Shown here: positions 26,980-34,006 of the stretch, one piece after another
Position numbering within the stretch: position 1 is the stretch's first letter
Layout: each line of letters starts with the position of its first letter
Assembly: GCF_016900895.1 (NCBI RefSeq)
Contig: NZ_JAFEUN010000046.1
Location: forward strand, 1-34,006
DNA: 34,006 bases
From: Parashewanella hymeniacidonis
GTDB taxonomy: Bacteria > Pseudomonadota > Gammaproteobacteria > Enterobacterales > Shewanellaceae
Reading direction: 5' to 3'
Translations under genes and position numbers: made by a program
Notes under the pieces: model-generated
Told to the model about the DNA's origin: nothing
What the model saw: the letters and a program-made list of their open reading frames with translations, nothing else
The model's database searches: none

Positions 26980-28473
26980 ATGGTAACTCAAGTTAAGCAC
27001 TATATTGATGGTGAATTTACTCTAGGTGAAGGCAGCAAGGAAATTGCAATCACCAACCCTGCAAATAATGAAACGATTGCTGTTGTGAATGCAGCAACAG
27101 AGACTGAAGTCTTAACCGCTATTGAAAGTGCAAAAGCAGCATTCGTTACATGGAAAGAAGTTCCTGTATCTGAACGTGCTCGTGTCATGCTTCGTTATCA
27201 ACACCTATTGAAAGAGCATCACGACGAAATTGCAGAAATCTTGGCTCAAGAAACGGGTAAAACCTTTGATGATGCAAAAGGTGATGTGTGGCGTGGTATT
27301 GAAGTCGCTGAGCACGCTTGTAATGTTGCATCGTTATTAATGGGCGAGACAGTTGAGAACGTCGCTCGCTCGATTGACACCTATAGCTACACTCAGCCCT
27401 TAGGTGTCTGTGCGGGTATTACACCGTTCAACTTCCCTGCGATGATTCCTTTATGGATGTTTCCACTTGCTGTTGCTTGTGGTAACACTTTCATCTTGAA
27501 GCCTTCTGAGCAAGATCCAATGACCCCACAACGTCTTGTTGAATTGTTTGAAGAAGCGGGCGCACCAAAAGGCGTGCTGCAAATGGTTCATGGCGATAAA
27601 ACAGCCGTCGATGTGCTTCTTGAGCATAAAGAGGTTAAAGCTATCTCATTTGTGGGTTCTGTGGGTGTAGGCCAATACATCTATAAGACTGGTACAGATA
27701 ACCTAAAGCGTGTTCAAGCGTTTGCCGGTGCTAAGAACCACTGTGTGATCATGCCTGATGCGAATAAACAGCAAGTGATCAATAACCTGGTTGGAGCTTC
27801 TGTCGGTGCAGCGGGTCAACGTTGTATGGCAATCTCAGTTGCCATTTTTGTTGGTAAAGCAGCTGAATGGATCCCTGAAGTAAACGCAGCGATTGCAAAA
27901 GTTAAGCCAGGTTTATGGAATGATAAAGATGCCGCTTATGGCCCTGTCATCAGTCCAGCAGCTAAAGAGCGTGTGTTAACACTGATCGAACAAGGTAAAG
28001 CTGAAGGTGCAACTTGTTTAACCGATGGCAGTGACTTTACTGTTGAAGGTTATGAGTCGGGTAACTGGGTTGGTCCTACTGTATTTTCTGACGTAACAAC
28101 TGACATGACCATCTACAAAGAAGAAATCTTTGGTCCTGTTCTATGTTGTATGACTGCAGATTCACTCGAAGATGCAATTGAAGTCGTTAATGCAAGCCCA
28201 TATGGCAATGGTACTTCAATCTTTACTGCAAGCGGTGCTGCAGCACGTAAATATCAACATTTCGTAGAAGTAGGGCAAGTTGGTATTAACGTACCTATTC
28301 CAGTGCCATTACCATTCTTCTCGTTCACGGGTTGGAAAGGCAGTTTCTATGGCGATCAACATGCTTATGGTAAGCAAGCGGTTCGTTTTTATACTGAAAC
28401 GAAAACCATTACTTCGCGTTGGTATGAATCAGATATTGCTTCTGGTCCAAACATGACGATTGAGTTGAAGTAG
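26980..28473 (+). CDS. mmsA: MmsA, CoA-acylating methylmalonate-semialdehyde dehydrogenase
   Basis: MmsA oxidises methylmalonate semialdehyde with NAD and CoA to propionyl-CoA and carbon dioxide, the last step of valine breakdown. The 497-residue protein is an aldehyde dehydrogenase. [15 protein letters not shown] (155-169) is the segment typical of this subfamily, and the nucleophile is C282 in AGQRCMAIS. The glutamate that acts as general base in hydrolytic aldehyde dehydrogenases is replaced around 247-253 by AFAGAKN, as known for CoA-acylating members. AGGA lies 7 nt before the ATG. A terminator-like hairpin follows the gene, so downstream expression may be lower. Confidence 0.96.
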   Translation: MVTQVKHYIDGEFTLGEGSKEIAITNPANNETIAVVNAATETEVLTAIESAKAAFVTWKEVPVSERARVMLRYQHLLKEHHDEIAEILAQETGKTFDDAKGDVWRGIEVAEHACNVASLLMGETVENVARSIDTYSYTQPLGVCAGITPFNFPAMIPLWMFPLAVACGNTFILKPSEQDPMTPQRLVELFEEAGAPKGVLQMVHGDKTAVDVLLEHKEVKAISFVGSVGVGQYIYKTGTDNLKRVQAFAGAKNHCVIMPDANKQQVINNLVGASVGAAGQRCMAISVAIFVGKAAEWIPEVNAAIAKVKPGLWNDKDAAYGPVISPAAKERVLTLIEQGKAEGATCLTDGSDFTVEGYESGNWVGPTVFSDVTTDMTIYKEEIFGPVLCCMTADSLEDAIEVVNASPYGNGTSIFTASGAAARKYQHFVEVGQVGINVPIPVPLPFFSFTGWKGSFYGDQHAYGKQAVRFYTETKTITSRWYESDIASGPNMTIELK

Positions 28474-28490
28474 AAGTAAAAACTATATTT

Positions 28491-28520
28491 AGGGCAGAGT
28501 ATTCTGCCCTTTGCTGTTTT
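28491..28520 (+). terminator. Terminator-like hairpin between mmsA and the acyl-CoA dehydrogenase gene
   Basis: AGGGCAGA (28491-28498) pairs perfectly with TCTGCCCT (28503-28510) around GTAT, then TTTGCTGTTTT follows. The imperfect T-tract suggests partial termination or a processing site. Just downstream, two mutually exclusive small stems overlap: GTCTC/GAGAC (28525-28529 and 28533-28537) and CTCTCC/GGAGAG (28527-28532 and 28540-28545). Confidence 0.6.
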
Positions 28521-28572
28521 AGAAGTCTCTCCGAGACGAGGAGAGTAGACGACACGACACAGGAGTTGTCAC

Positions 28573-29730
28573 ATGGATTTTAATTTAAATGAAGATCAAC
28601 GTCAGTTTGCCGATCTTGCCAGTCAGTTTTCACAAGAACAATTAGCCCCTTTTGCTGGTGAGTGGGACGAAAAGCATCATTTCCCTAAAGACGTGATTCA
28701 ACAAGCGGGTGAACTTGGTTTTTGTTCACTTTATTCACCTGAGTCAGAAGGTGGGATGGGCTTATCTCGTCTAGATTCATCAATCATTTTCGAAGAACTT
28801 GCCCAAGGTTGTACTGCAACTACGGCCATGTTGACCATTCATAATATGGCGACTTGGATGGTAACCACATGGGGCAGCGAATCTTTTCGTGCTGAGTGGT
28901 CTGAGTCTCTAACTACAGGTCAAAAGCTAGCATCATATTGTTTAACTGAACCAGGTTCAGGCTCCGACGCTGCATCATTACAAACCAAAGCGGTTCGTGA
29001 TGGCGACGAGTACGTCATCTCTGGCTCAAAAATGTTTATTTCAGGCGCTGGCGAAACTGAATTGTTGGTCGTAATGTGCCGAACTGGCGAGGCAGGGCCA
29101 AAAGGGATTTCAGCAATCGCAATCCCAGCGGATGCAGATGGTGTTATCTATGGCAAAGCCGAAGATAAAATGGGTTGGAATGCGCAACCTACACGATTAA
29201 TCACATTTGAAGAAGTACGAGTGCCTGTTGCTAATCTTTTAGGTGAAGAAGGCCAAGGCTTTACTTTTGCGATGAAAGGTTTGGACGGCGGTCGTATTAA
29301 TATTGCGACGTGTTCAGTGGGTACAGCGCAGGCAGCATTAGAGCGTGCAACTGAATATATGAACGAACGTAAACAGTTTGGAAAGCCTTTGGCTGCATTC
29401 CAAGCATTGCAATTTAAGTTAGCTGATATGGCGACAGAATTAGTTGCTGCTCGTCAGATGGTTCGTTTAGCTGCGTTCAAATTAGACTCAGGCGATCCTG
29501 AGGCTACCGCTTATTGCGCAATGGCAAAGCGTTTTGCAACAGACATTGGCTTCCAAGTGTGCGATGCCGCACTGCAAATTCATGGTGGATATGGTTATAT
29601 TCGCGAATACCCGCTTGAACGTCACGTCCGTGATGTGCGTGTTCATCAAATTCTTGAAGGCACGAATGAAATCATGCGTTTAATCATTAGTCGCCGCTTA
29701 TTAGACGAAGCTGCTGCAGAAATAAAATAA
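28573..29730 (+). CDS. Acyl-CoA dehydrogenase, probable isobutyryl-CoA dehydrogenase
   Basis: This FAD enzyme oxidises isobutyryl-CoA (or 2-methylbutyryl-CoA) to the 2-enoyl-CoA. It has 385 residues, the usual size. The N-terminal helical domain begins FNLNEDQRQF. The FAD-binding segments are YCLTEPGSGSDAASL and KMFISGAGE. The catalytic base is E362 in LEGTNEIMR, the position used by short-chain and isobutyryl members rather than isovaleryl-CoA dehydrogenase. AGGAG stands 7 nt before the ATG. Its TAA stop codon lies inside the left terminal repeat of an inserted element, which may have changed the last residue or two. Substrate is assigned from the operon. Confidence 0.93.
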   Translation: MDFNLNEDQRQFADLASQFSQEQLAPFAGEWDEKHHFPKDVIQQAGELGFCSLYSPESEGGMGLSRLDSSIIFEELAQGCTATTAMLTIHNMATWMVTTWGSESFRAEWSESLTTGQKLASYCLTEPGSGSDAASLQTKAVRDGDEYVISGSKMFISGAGETELLVVMCRTGEAGPKGISAIAIPADADGVIYGKAEDKMGWNAQPTRLITFEEVRVPVANLLGEEGQGFTFAMKGLDGGRINIATCSVGTAQAALERATEYMNERKQFGKPLAAFQALQFKLADMATELVAARQMVRLAAFKLDSGDPEATAYCAMAKRFATDIGFQVCDAALQIHGGYGYIREYPLERHVRDVRVHQILEGTNEIMRLIISRRLLDEAAAEIK

Positions 29731-29925
29731 CCTTGGCTTTGCAAAAGTAAAACGCTACAGCACAGCTAATTATTCCTATTTCTGCGTTGTAATTGCTATG
29801 AGTAGTCCACTACACCTTCGCAATTACGCCTTGAACTAGAAACAATTATCAGCACTGAAGTGTAAAGGCTGAATGAATTTAAACCTTGGAATGTAGACGT
29901 TTCCGTTATGCAAAGCCAAGGTTAT
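29727..29925. mobile_element. MITE-like element, 199 bp, 17-bp perfect terminal inverted repeats
   Basis: ATAACCTTGGCTTTGCA (29727-29743) is the exact reverse complement of TGCAAAGCCAAGGTTAT (29909-29925). The match resumes further in with AAACG and CTACA on both sides. Internal stems include GTAATTGC (29789-29796) with GCAATTAC (29820-29827), and TTTCT (29779-29783) with AGAAA (29838-29842), so the whole element can fold into one long irregular hairpin. It has no gene. It fills the gap between the acyl-CoA dehydrogenase and the hydratase genes, supplies the stop codon of the former, and ends just before the ribosome site of the latter. Confidence 0.75.
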
Positions 29926-29940
29926 AAAAGGAATCCACAA

Positions 29941-30714
29941 ATGAGCAATATCAAACAATGTATTGAAGGTAATACCGCAGTTCTAACTATGAATAACCCG
30001 CCTGCGAATACATGGACTGCGGAAAGTCTTCAAGAGCTTAAAAGTATCGTACTTGAATTAAACAATAATAGAGACGTTTACGCTTTAGTGATTACGGGTG
30101 AGGGCGAGAAGTTTTTCTCTGCTGGTGCGGACTTGAAATTGTTTGCTGACGGCGATAAAGGTAACGCTGCATCAATGGCTAAACATTTTGGTGAAGCGTT
30201 CGAAACATTGAGTGCATTCCGCGGTGTATCTATCGCTGCTATTAATGGTTACTCGATGGGTGGTGGTTTAGAGGTTGCTTTGGCCTGCGATATTCGAATT
30301 GCAGAAGAACAAGCAGTAATGGCGCTCCCTGAGGCGACAGTCGGTTTATTACCTTGTGCAGGTGGTACACAGAACTTGACCGCTTTAGTCGGTGAAGGTT
30401 GGACTAAGCGCATGATCCTCTGCGGAGAGCGCATTGACTCAGCTAGAGCTGAGAAAATTGGCTTGGTTGAAGAAGTTGTTGAGCAAGGACAATCGTTAGA
30501 CGCAGCGATTGCATTAGCAAAACGTGTTGCTAAGCAATCACCAAGCTCAGTTGCAGTGTGTAAAGAGCTTATTCAAGCCGGTCGCACAATGCCACGCACT
30601 CAAGCGTTACCATTGGAACGTGAATTATTTGTCGGACTTTTTGATACCGAAGATCAAAAAGAAGGCGTAACTGCGTTTTTAGAAAAACGTAAAGCAGAAT
30701 GGAGAAACTGCTAA
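29941..30714 (+). CDS. Enoyl-CoA hydratase/isomerase family protein (methacrylyl-CoA hydration)
   Basis: The crotonase-fold protein (257 residues) probably hydrates methacrylyl-CoA to 3-hydroxyisobutyryl-CoA in valine breakdown. The family signatures are FFSAGADLKLF (oxyanion-hole strand), INGYSMGGGLEVALACDIRIA, and ALPEATVGLLPCAGGTQNL, the last carrying the catalytic glutamate. I chose ATG 29941, with AAAGGAA at 29927-29933 about 8 nt before it. An in-frame ATG at 29908 falls inside the terminal repeat of the inserted element and adds 11 residues unlike the family. The stop codon overlaps the next start (TAATG), so translation is coupled to the hydrolase gene. Confidence 0.93.
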   Translation: MSNIKQCIEGNTAVLTMNNPPANTWTAESLQELKSIVLELNNNRDVYALVITGEGEKFFSAGADLKLFADGDKGNAASMAKHFGEAFETLSAFRGVSIAAINGYSMGGGLEVALACDIRIAEEQAVMALPEATVGLLPCAGGTQNLTALVGEGWTKRMILCGERIDSARAEKIGLVEEVVEQGQSLDAAIALAKRVAKQSPSSVAVCKELIQAGRTMPRTQALPLERELFVGLFDTEDQKEGVTAFLEKRKAEWRNC

Positions 30715-31829
30715 TGACATGCCAACAATCAGTTTTTTTTCAAACGCTAGCAACAGCGTCAGGAAAGCTTATTGGTGTGGCAACGCTGAATGCAGAGAAA
30801 GCGCTAAATGCGCTCTCTCTGGACATGGTGCGTTTGCTCACTGAACAGTTAACTAAATGGAAAAGCGATACGAATATCGCTTTTGTTGTTTTAGATGGTT
30901 GTGGAGAAAAAGCATTTTGTGCCGGTGGTGATGTTCGTGCTCTTTATGACGCATCTATTGCGAACAAAGGTCAAGTTGCCGAAGCTGCTAAGACATTTTT
31001 TACTGAAGAGTATCAACTGGATCATTTAATTCACACCTTTGAGAAGCCTGTTATGGTTTGGGGTAATGGCTTTGTAATGGGTGGTGGCGTTGGCCTAATG
31101 GCAGGTGCCAGTCATCGGGTGGTTACAGAGACTTCACGAATTGCCATGCCTGAAGTGACCATTGGTTTATTCCCAGATGTGGGTGGCAGTTATTTCTTAA
31201 ATCGAACACCAGGTAAATCAGGCATGTTTTTAGGTTTCACCGCCTATCAAATGAATGCTGCAGATGCGTGTTATGTGGGTATGGCAAATCATTATCTTAA
31301 TAATGATGATAAAGAACCTATGTTTGATGTCTTAGCTACGGTTGACTGGAGTGACGATATTGGTATGAATCATCAATACCTTGATGAAGCATTGCATGAA
31401 GTTGCATTAAAAAGTGCTGTCCCAAAAGGCGAAAGCGTGATTGCTGATAATCAAGGGTTAATTGACACCCTAATGAGCGGAAATCTAAACGATATCGTGA
31501 CACGCATGACCGCTCTTGAAACTGACGAAAAATGGCTTAGCCGAGCGAAGTCTTCGATGCTATCCGGCAGCCCAATCAGCTGTCAGCTGATTTTCGAACA
31601 AGCTAAATTAGGCACCGATTTATCGCTTGCAGACGTCTTCCGGTGGGAGTTGGCGGTCAGTGTGAATTGTTTGGCTATTGGTGATTTCAATGAAGGTGTT
31701 CGTGCATTACTAATTGATAAAGATCGTAACCCGAAATGGCACCAAAACTCTGTCTCTGAAGTACCAAGTGATTTAATTCAAAAGATCATAACATCACCTT
31801 GGAAAGAGCACCCATTAGCTGCGCTTTAA
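30714..31829 (+). CDS. 3-hydroxyisobutyryl-CoA hydrolase
   Basis: The enzyme releases free 3-hydroxyisobutyrate from its CoA ester, a step special to valine catabolism. The 371-residue protein has the crotonase fold with the longer C-terminal part of this subfamily, about 100 residues more than a hydratase. Diagnostic motifs are KAFCAGGDVRALYD, WGNGFVMGGGVGLMAGASHRV, and AMPEVTIGLFPDVGGSYFLNR, where the glutamate and aspartate are the catalytic pair of the hydrolase group. ATG 30714 shares a base with the preceding stop codon; GGAG lies at 30701-30704. ATG 30699 would overlap the hydratase gene and bury that site. Confidence 0.95.
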   Translation: MTCQQSVFFQTLATASGKLIGVATLNAEKALNALSLDMVRLLTEQLTKWKSDTNIAFVVLDGCGEKAFCAGGDVRALYDASIANKGQVAEAAKTFFTEEYQLDHLIHTFEKPVMVWGNGFVMGGGVGLMAGASHRVVTETSRIAMPEVTIGLFPDVGGSYFLNRTPGKSGMFLGFTAYQMNAADACYVGMANHYLNNDDKEPMFDVLATVDWSDDIGMNHQYLDEALHEVALKSAVPKGESVIADNQGLIDTLMSGNLNDIVTRMTALETDEKWLSRAKSSMLSGSPISCQLIFEQAKLGTDLSLADVFRWELAVSVNCLAIGDFNEGVRALLIDKDRNPKWHQNSVSEVPSDLIQKIITSPWKEHPLAAL

Positions 31830-31848
31830 AGTAAGGATAATAAGCAAA

Positions 31849-32754
31849 ATGAAAAAAATTGCATTTATTGGTTTAGGTAATATGGGCGGCCCGATGGCGG
31901 CTAACTTATTGAAAGCTGGATTTGATGTTAACGTTTTTGATCTTGTTCCAGCAGCCATCGATTCACTTGTTTCTCAAGGTGCCGTTGCTGCAGCGACTGC
32001 GTTAGAAGCTGCAACAGGTGTTGATGCCGTTGTTACAATGTTGCCAGCGGGCAAGCATGTGAAGAGCTTATATATTGGCAGTGCCGGTCAACAAGGTCTT
32101 CTAGACGTTATTGGTAAAGATACACTATTGATAGACAGTTCGACTATTGACGCTGAAAGTGCAAAATTTGTTGCAGAAGCAGCCGCAATTAAAGGCGTTG
32201 AATTCATGGATGCACCAGTATCTGGTGGAACTGCAGGCGCAGCTGCCGGAACACTCACCTTTATTTGTGGTGGTTCTGATCATGCCTTCGAGAGAGCTCA
32301 AGCTGTTTTGAATGCAATGGGAGCCAATATTTTCCATGCAGGTTCTGCTGGAGCTGGTCAAGTCGCAAAAATCTGTAACAACATGCTATTAGCTGTGTTG
32401 ATGGTTGGGACCTCTGAAGCTTTGCAACTGGGTCGTGACCACGGTTTAGACGCAAAAGTGCTATCTGACATCATGAAAGTAAGCAGTGGCGGTAACTGGA
32501 CACTTGAAAAGTACAATCCTTGTCCAAACGTAATGGAATCAGTACCTTCATCTAACGACTACCAAGGTGGTTTTATGGTAGATTTGATGGTTAAAGATTT
32601 AGGTTTATCACAAGAAGCGGCGCTGTTGACGAATTCAAGTACCCCGCTGGGTGCATTGGCAAGAAGCATGTATGTCAATCATGCTCGCAAAGGCAATGGC
32701 AGTCGTGACTTCTCAAGTATTTTTGAAGCTTTTGCTAAAGCAAATAACGAATAA
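31849..32754 (+). CDS. mmsB: MmsB, 3-hydroxyisobutyrate dehydrogenase
   Basis: MmsB oxidises 3-hydroxyisobutyrate with NAD to methylmalonate semialdehyde, the substrate of MmsA. The 301-residue protein is a beta-hydroxyacid dehydrogenase. The dinucleotide-binding motif GLGNMGGP is at 8-15, the substrate-binding DAPVSGGTAGAAAGTL at 121-136 includes S125, and the catalytic lysine is K174 in GAGQVAKICNNML. The length matches Pseudomonas MmsB. It follows the hydrolase gene by 19 bp and is followed 10 bp later by the SDR gene, whose ribosome site overlaps the mmsB stop codon. Confidence 0.96.
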   Translation: MKKIAFIGLGNMGGPMAANLLKAGFDVNVFDLVPAAIDSLVSQGAVAAATALEAATGVDAVVTMLPAGKHVKSLYIGSAGQQGLLDVIGKDTLLIDSSTIDAESAKFVAEAAAIKGVEFMDAPVSGGTAGAAAGTLTFICGGSDHAFERAQAVLNAMGANIFHAGSAGAGQVAKICNNMLLAVLMVGTSEALQLGRDHGLDAKVLSDIMKVSSGGNWTLEKYNPCPNVMESVPSSNDYQGGFMVDLMVKDLGLSQEAALLTNSSTPLGALARSMYVNHARKGNGSRDFSSIFEAFAKANNE

Positions 32755-32764
32755 GGAACAACCA

Positions 32765-33520
32765 ATGGATTTAAAAGATAAGGTCGTAGTCATTACTGGC
32801 GGTGCTGGAGGTTTAGGTTTTGCTATGGCGAAAAACTTTGCTGCATTAGGCGCTAAGTTGGCACTTATCGATGTTGACCAAGATAAGCTTGAGAAAGCTT
32901 GTGCAGACCTTGGTACTGCAACGGTTCAAGGTTACGCTTTAGACATCACCGACGAAGAAGACGTTGTTGCGGGTTTTCAGTATATTCTTGAAGACCTAGA
33001 TCAAGTTAATGTGCTCGTCAATTGCGCTGGTATTCTCCGCGATGGCATGCTTCTTAAAGCGAAAGAAGGCAAAGTAACAGATAGAATGTCTTTGGCTCAA
33101 TTCCAATCTGTTATCAACGTAAATCTTACGGGTTCTTTCTTGTGTGGACGTGAAGCTGCAGCTGCAATGATTGAGTCTAAGCAGCAAGGCGTGATCATCA
33201 ACATCTCGAGCATTGCTAAAGCAGGTAACATTGGTCAAACCAACTATGCGGCTTCAAAAGCAGCCGTTGTGGCGATGAGTACTGGCTGGGCTAAAGAATT
33301 AGCTCGTCACGGGATACGCAGTGCAGCTGTTGCTCCGGGTGTTATTGAAACTGAAATGACAGCTTCAATGAAGCCAGAAGCATTAGAACGTCTTGAGCAT
33401 ATGGTGCCTGTACGTCGTTTAGGTCAAGCGGATGAAATTTCTTCTACTGTTCAATTTATTATCGAAAATGACTATGTAAATGGTCGAGTTTTTGAAATTG
33501 ATGGTGGATTAAGGCTGTAG
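32765..33520 (+). CDS. Short-chain dehydrogenase, probable 3-hydroxyacyl-CoA dehydrogenase (type II)
   Basis: This classical SDR has 251 residues. TGGAGGLG (11-18) binds the nucleotide, NCAG follows, and the catalytic triad is S148, Y161 and K165 (NISSIAK, YAASK). The insertion around 94-108 and the operon position suggest a type II 3-hydroxyacyl-CoA dehydrogenase acting on 2-methyl-3-hydroxybutyryl-CoA in isoleucine breakdown, feeding the thiolase at the start of the operon. Annotated relatives are often called 3-ketoacyl-ACP reductase, which I think less likely here. ATG 32765 has AAGGA at 32753-32757; the open frame extends back into mmsB but is antonymous in phase and not used. It is the last gene of the operon. 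Confidence 0.9.
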   Translation: MDLKDKVVVITGGAGGLGFAMAKNFAALGAKLALIDVDQDKLEKACADLGTATVQGYALDITDEEDVVAGFQYILEDLDQVNVLVNCAGILRDGMLLKAKEGKVTDRMSLAQFQSVINVNLTGSFLCGREAAAAMIESKQQGVIINISSIAKAGNIGQTNYAASKAAVVAMSTGWAKELARHGIRSAAVAPGVIETEMTASMKPEALERLEHMVPVRRLGQADEISSTVQFIIENDYVNGRVFEIDGGLRL

Positions 33521-33561
33521 TTTTGATGCTTAGCATCAGCTTAATTTAAGCTTATCTTATG

Positions 33562-33590
33562 AAGGGAAAGCGATACTCGTTTTCCCTTTG
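33562..33590 (+). terminator. Terminator of the branched-chain operon
   Basis: AAGGGAAA (33562-33569) pairs with TTTCCCTT (33581-33588) around an 11-nt loop, 41 bp after the last stop codon. The T-tract is short. Just before it are two near-perfect palindromes: TGATGCT-T-AGCATCA (33524-33538), and AGCTTAA-T-TTAAGCT (33538-33552). Confidence 0.6.
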
Positions 33591-33734
33591 AACTTTCACT
33601 TTGCTACTACTGTGCGGTAATACCTTTCAATCTTTTATCAAATCCTTTAAAAACAATAGGTAACAAATTGAATTCATTTTAGTATTAATACTTGGATACA
33701 ATAAGCTCACAAAGTTCTTTGATCATGCCGGGGC

Positions 33735-33912
33735 ATGGAATGCCTTCAAAAAATCGCAGCTGAGGGAGCTCAGGAAAAATACTTTCGAGTGAGTTTTAAA
33801 AGTGGAAGAGTTAAGTGCTAAAGGCTTATCTGTAGAAGGGATAAAAATTTATCCTGGAATCATCAATTTTCTTAAAAGATTTAATCGTAAGCATTCACCA
33901 GAGGGGTATTGA
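33735..33912 (+). pseudogene. Possible small frameshifted coding remnant
   Basis: ATG 33735 opens a short frame (MECLQKIAAEGAQEKYFRVSF) that stops at 33821. A second, overlapping frame from about 33793 to the TGA at 33912 reads VEELSAKGLSVEGIKIYP and on to SPEGY. One base shift near 33800-33815 would join them into a protein of about 60 residues. Both are short and the region is AT-rich, so chance is a real alternative. I recognise no family. Confidence 0.25.
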
Positions 33913-34000
33913 CAATCTCAAACTCCCGTTTATTGGCATTTATAACTACAAGCTTGCCATTGTTTTGTGACACAAGTACCACCCCGCAAGTAAGTTTCAC
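33881..34000 (-). CDS. Possible short ORF at the window edge
   Basis: On the minus strand a GTG at 34000 opens a 39-residue frame containing LTCGVVLVSQNNGKLVVINA and ending NTPLVNAYD. It is preceded in frame by a stop at 34004-34006. The amphipathic beta-like pattern looks protein-like, so it could be the C-terminal end of a broken gene or one cut by a frameshift just outside the window. A palindrome GGATAAA-AA-TTTATCC (33839-33854) lies past its end. Nothing else is identifiable in 33591-34006 apart from CATGCC-GG-GGCATG (33724-33737). Confidence 0.2.
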   Translation of the reverse strand: MKLTCGVVLVSQNNGKLVVINANKREFEIVNTPLVNAYD

Positions 34001-34006
34001 TGTTTA

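Noticed and set aside
29908-29940. Upstream ATG extending the hydratase by 11 residues
   Set aside because: It lies inside the terminal repeat of the inserted element and the ribosome site fits ATG 29941.
32651-32764. Upstream ATG extending the SDR protein by 38 residues
   Set aside because: It overlaps mmsB, and the SDR fold begins right after ATG 32765, which has a good ribosome site.

Overview
The window reads as chromosome of a marine gammaproteobacterium, most likely Shewanella or a close Alteromonadales relative. The grounds are the AT-rich base use, the tesA/ybbA/ybbP and rne/rluC gene pairs, an oleABCD hydrocarbon cluster, and a seven-gene valine/isoleucine catabolic operon whose gene order matches, from memory, the Shewanella oneidensis atoB-mmsA-acd-ech-hibch-mmsB-SDR cluster. 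The genus is an inference. I see no phage, plasmid, tRNA, rRNA or CRISPR features.

Layout. 1-3970: a small nested palindrome, tesA (minus), and the divergent ABC exporter pair ybbA-ybbP closed by a terminator. 3956-7028: a MocR-type (GntR plus aminotransferase) regulator divergent from deoC with a palindrome between them, then a gene for a cyanide-insensitive alternative oxidase (AOX). 7029-8410: a decayed gene in six reading-frame segments. 8414-9912: a DUF1289 protein (minus) and a TRM13/GSTCD-type methyltransferase (plus). 10112-14801: oleABCD, which condense two fatty acyl-CoAs head to head into a long-chain internal olefin. 14802-15521: a SIMPL-domain protein ending exactly where oleD ends. 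15861-17861: a chemoreceptor with a NIT sensor domain. 17878-19998: a 260-bp element with terminal inverted repeats, an unrecognised 382-residue protein, and a small CopD-like membrane protein. 20119-25416: rne (minus), a long divergent intergenic region, rluC, a strong terminator and maf (minus). 25579-33588: the branched-chain amino-acid operon with a MerR-like promoter, internal hairpins, a second terminal-inverted-repeat element between the dehydrogenase and hydratase genes, and a final terminator. 33589-34006: a gene-poor edge with possible small remnants.

How the genes work together. The last operon carries valine from isobutyryl-CoA to propionyl-CoA: dehydrogenase, hydratase, 3-hydroxyisobutyryl-CoA hydrolase, MmsB, MmsA. 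The thiolase and SDR dehydrogenase supply the last steps of isoleucine or short-chain acyl-CoA breakdown. The ole genes draw on acyl-CoA to make membrane-associated hydrocarbon. TesA, YbbA and YbbP belong to envelope lipid handling. rne, rluC and maf are housekeeping.

The least explained items are the three palindromic or inverted-repeat elements, one of which supplies a gene's stop codon inside an operon; the orphan protein at 18260-19408 with a basic bipartite motif; the MocR-deoC divergon; and the fragmented gene at 7260-8410. I did not find a clearly new multi-gene system.
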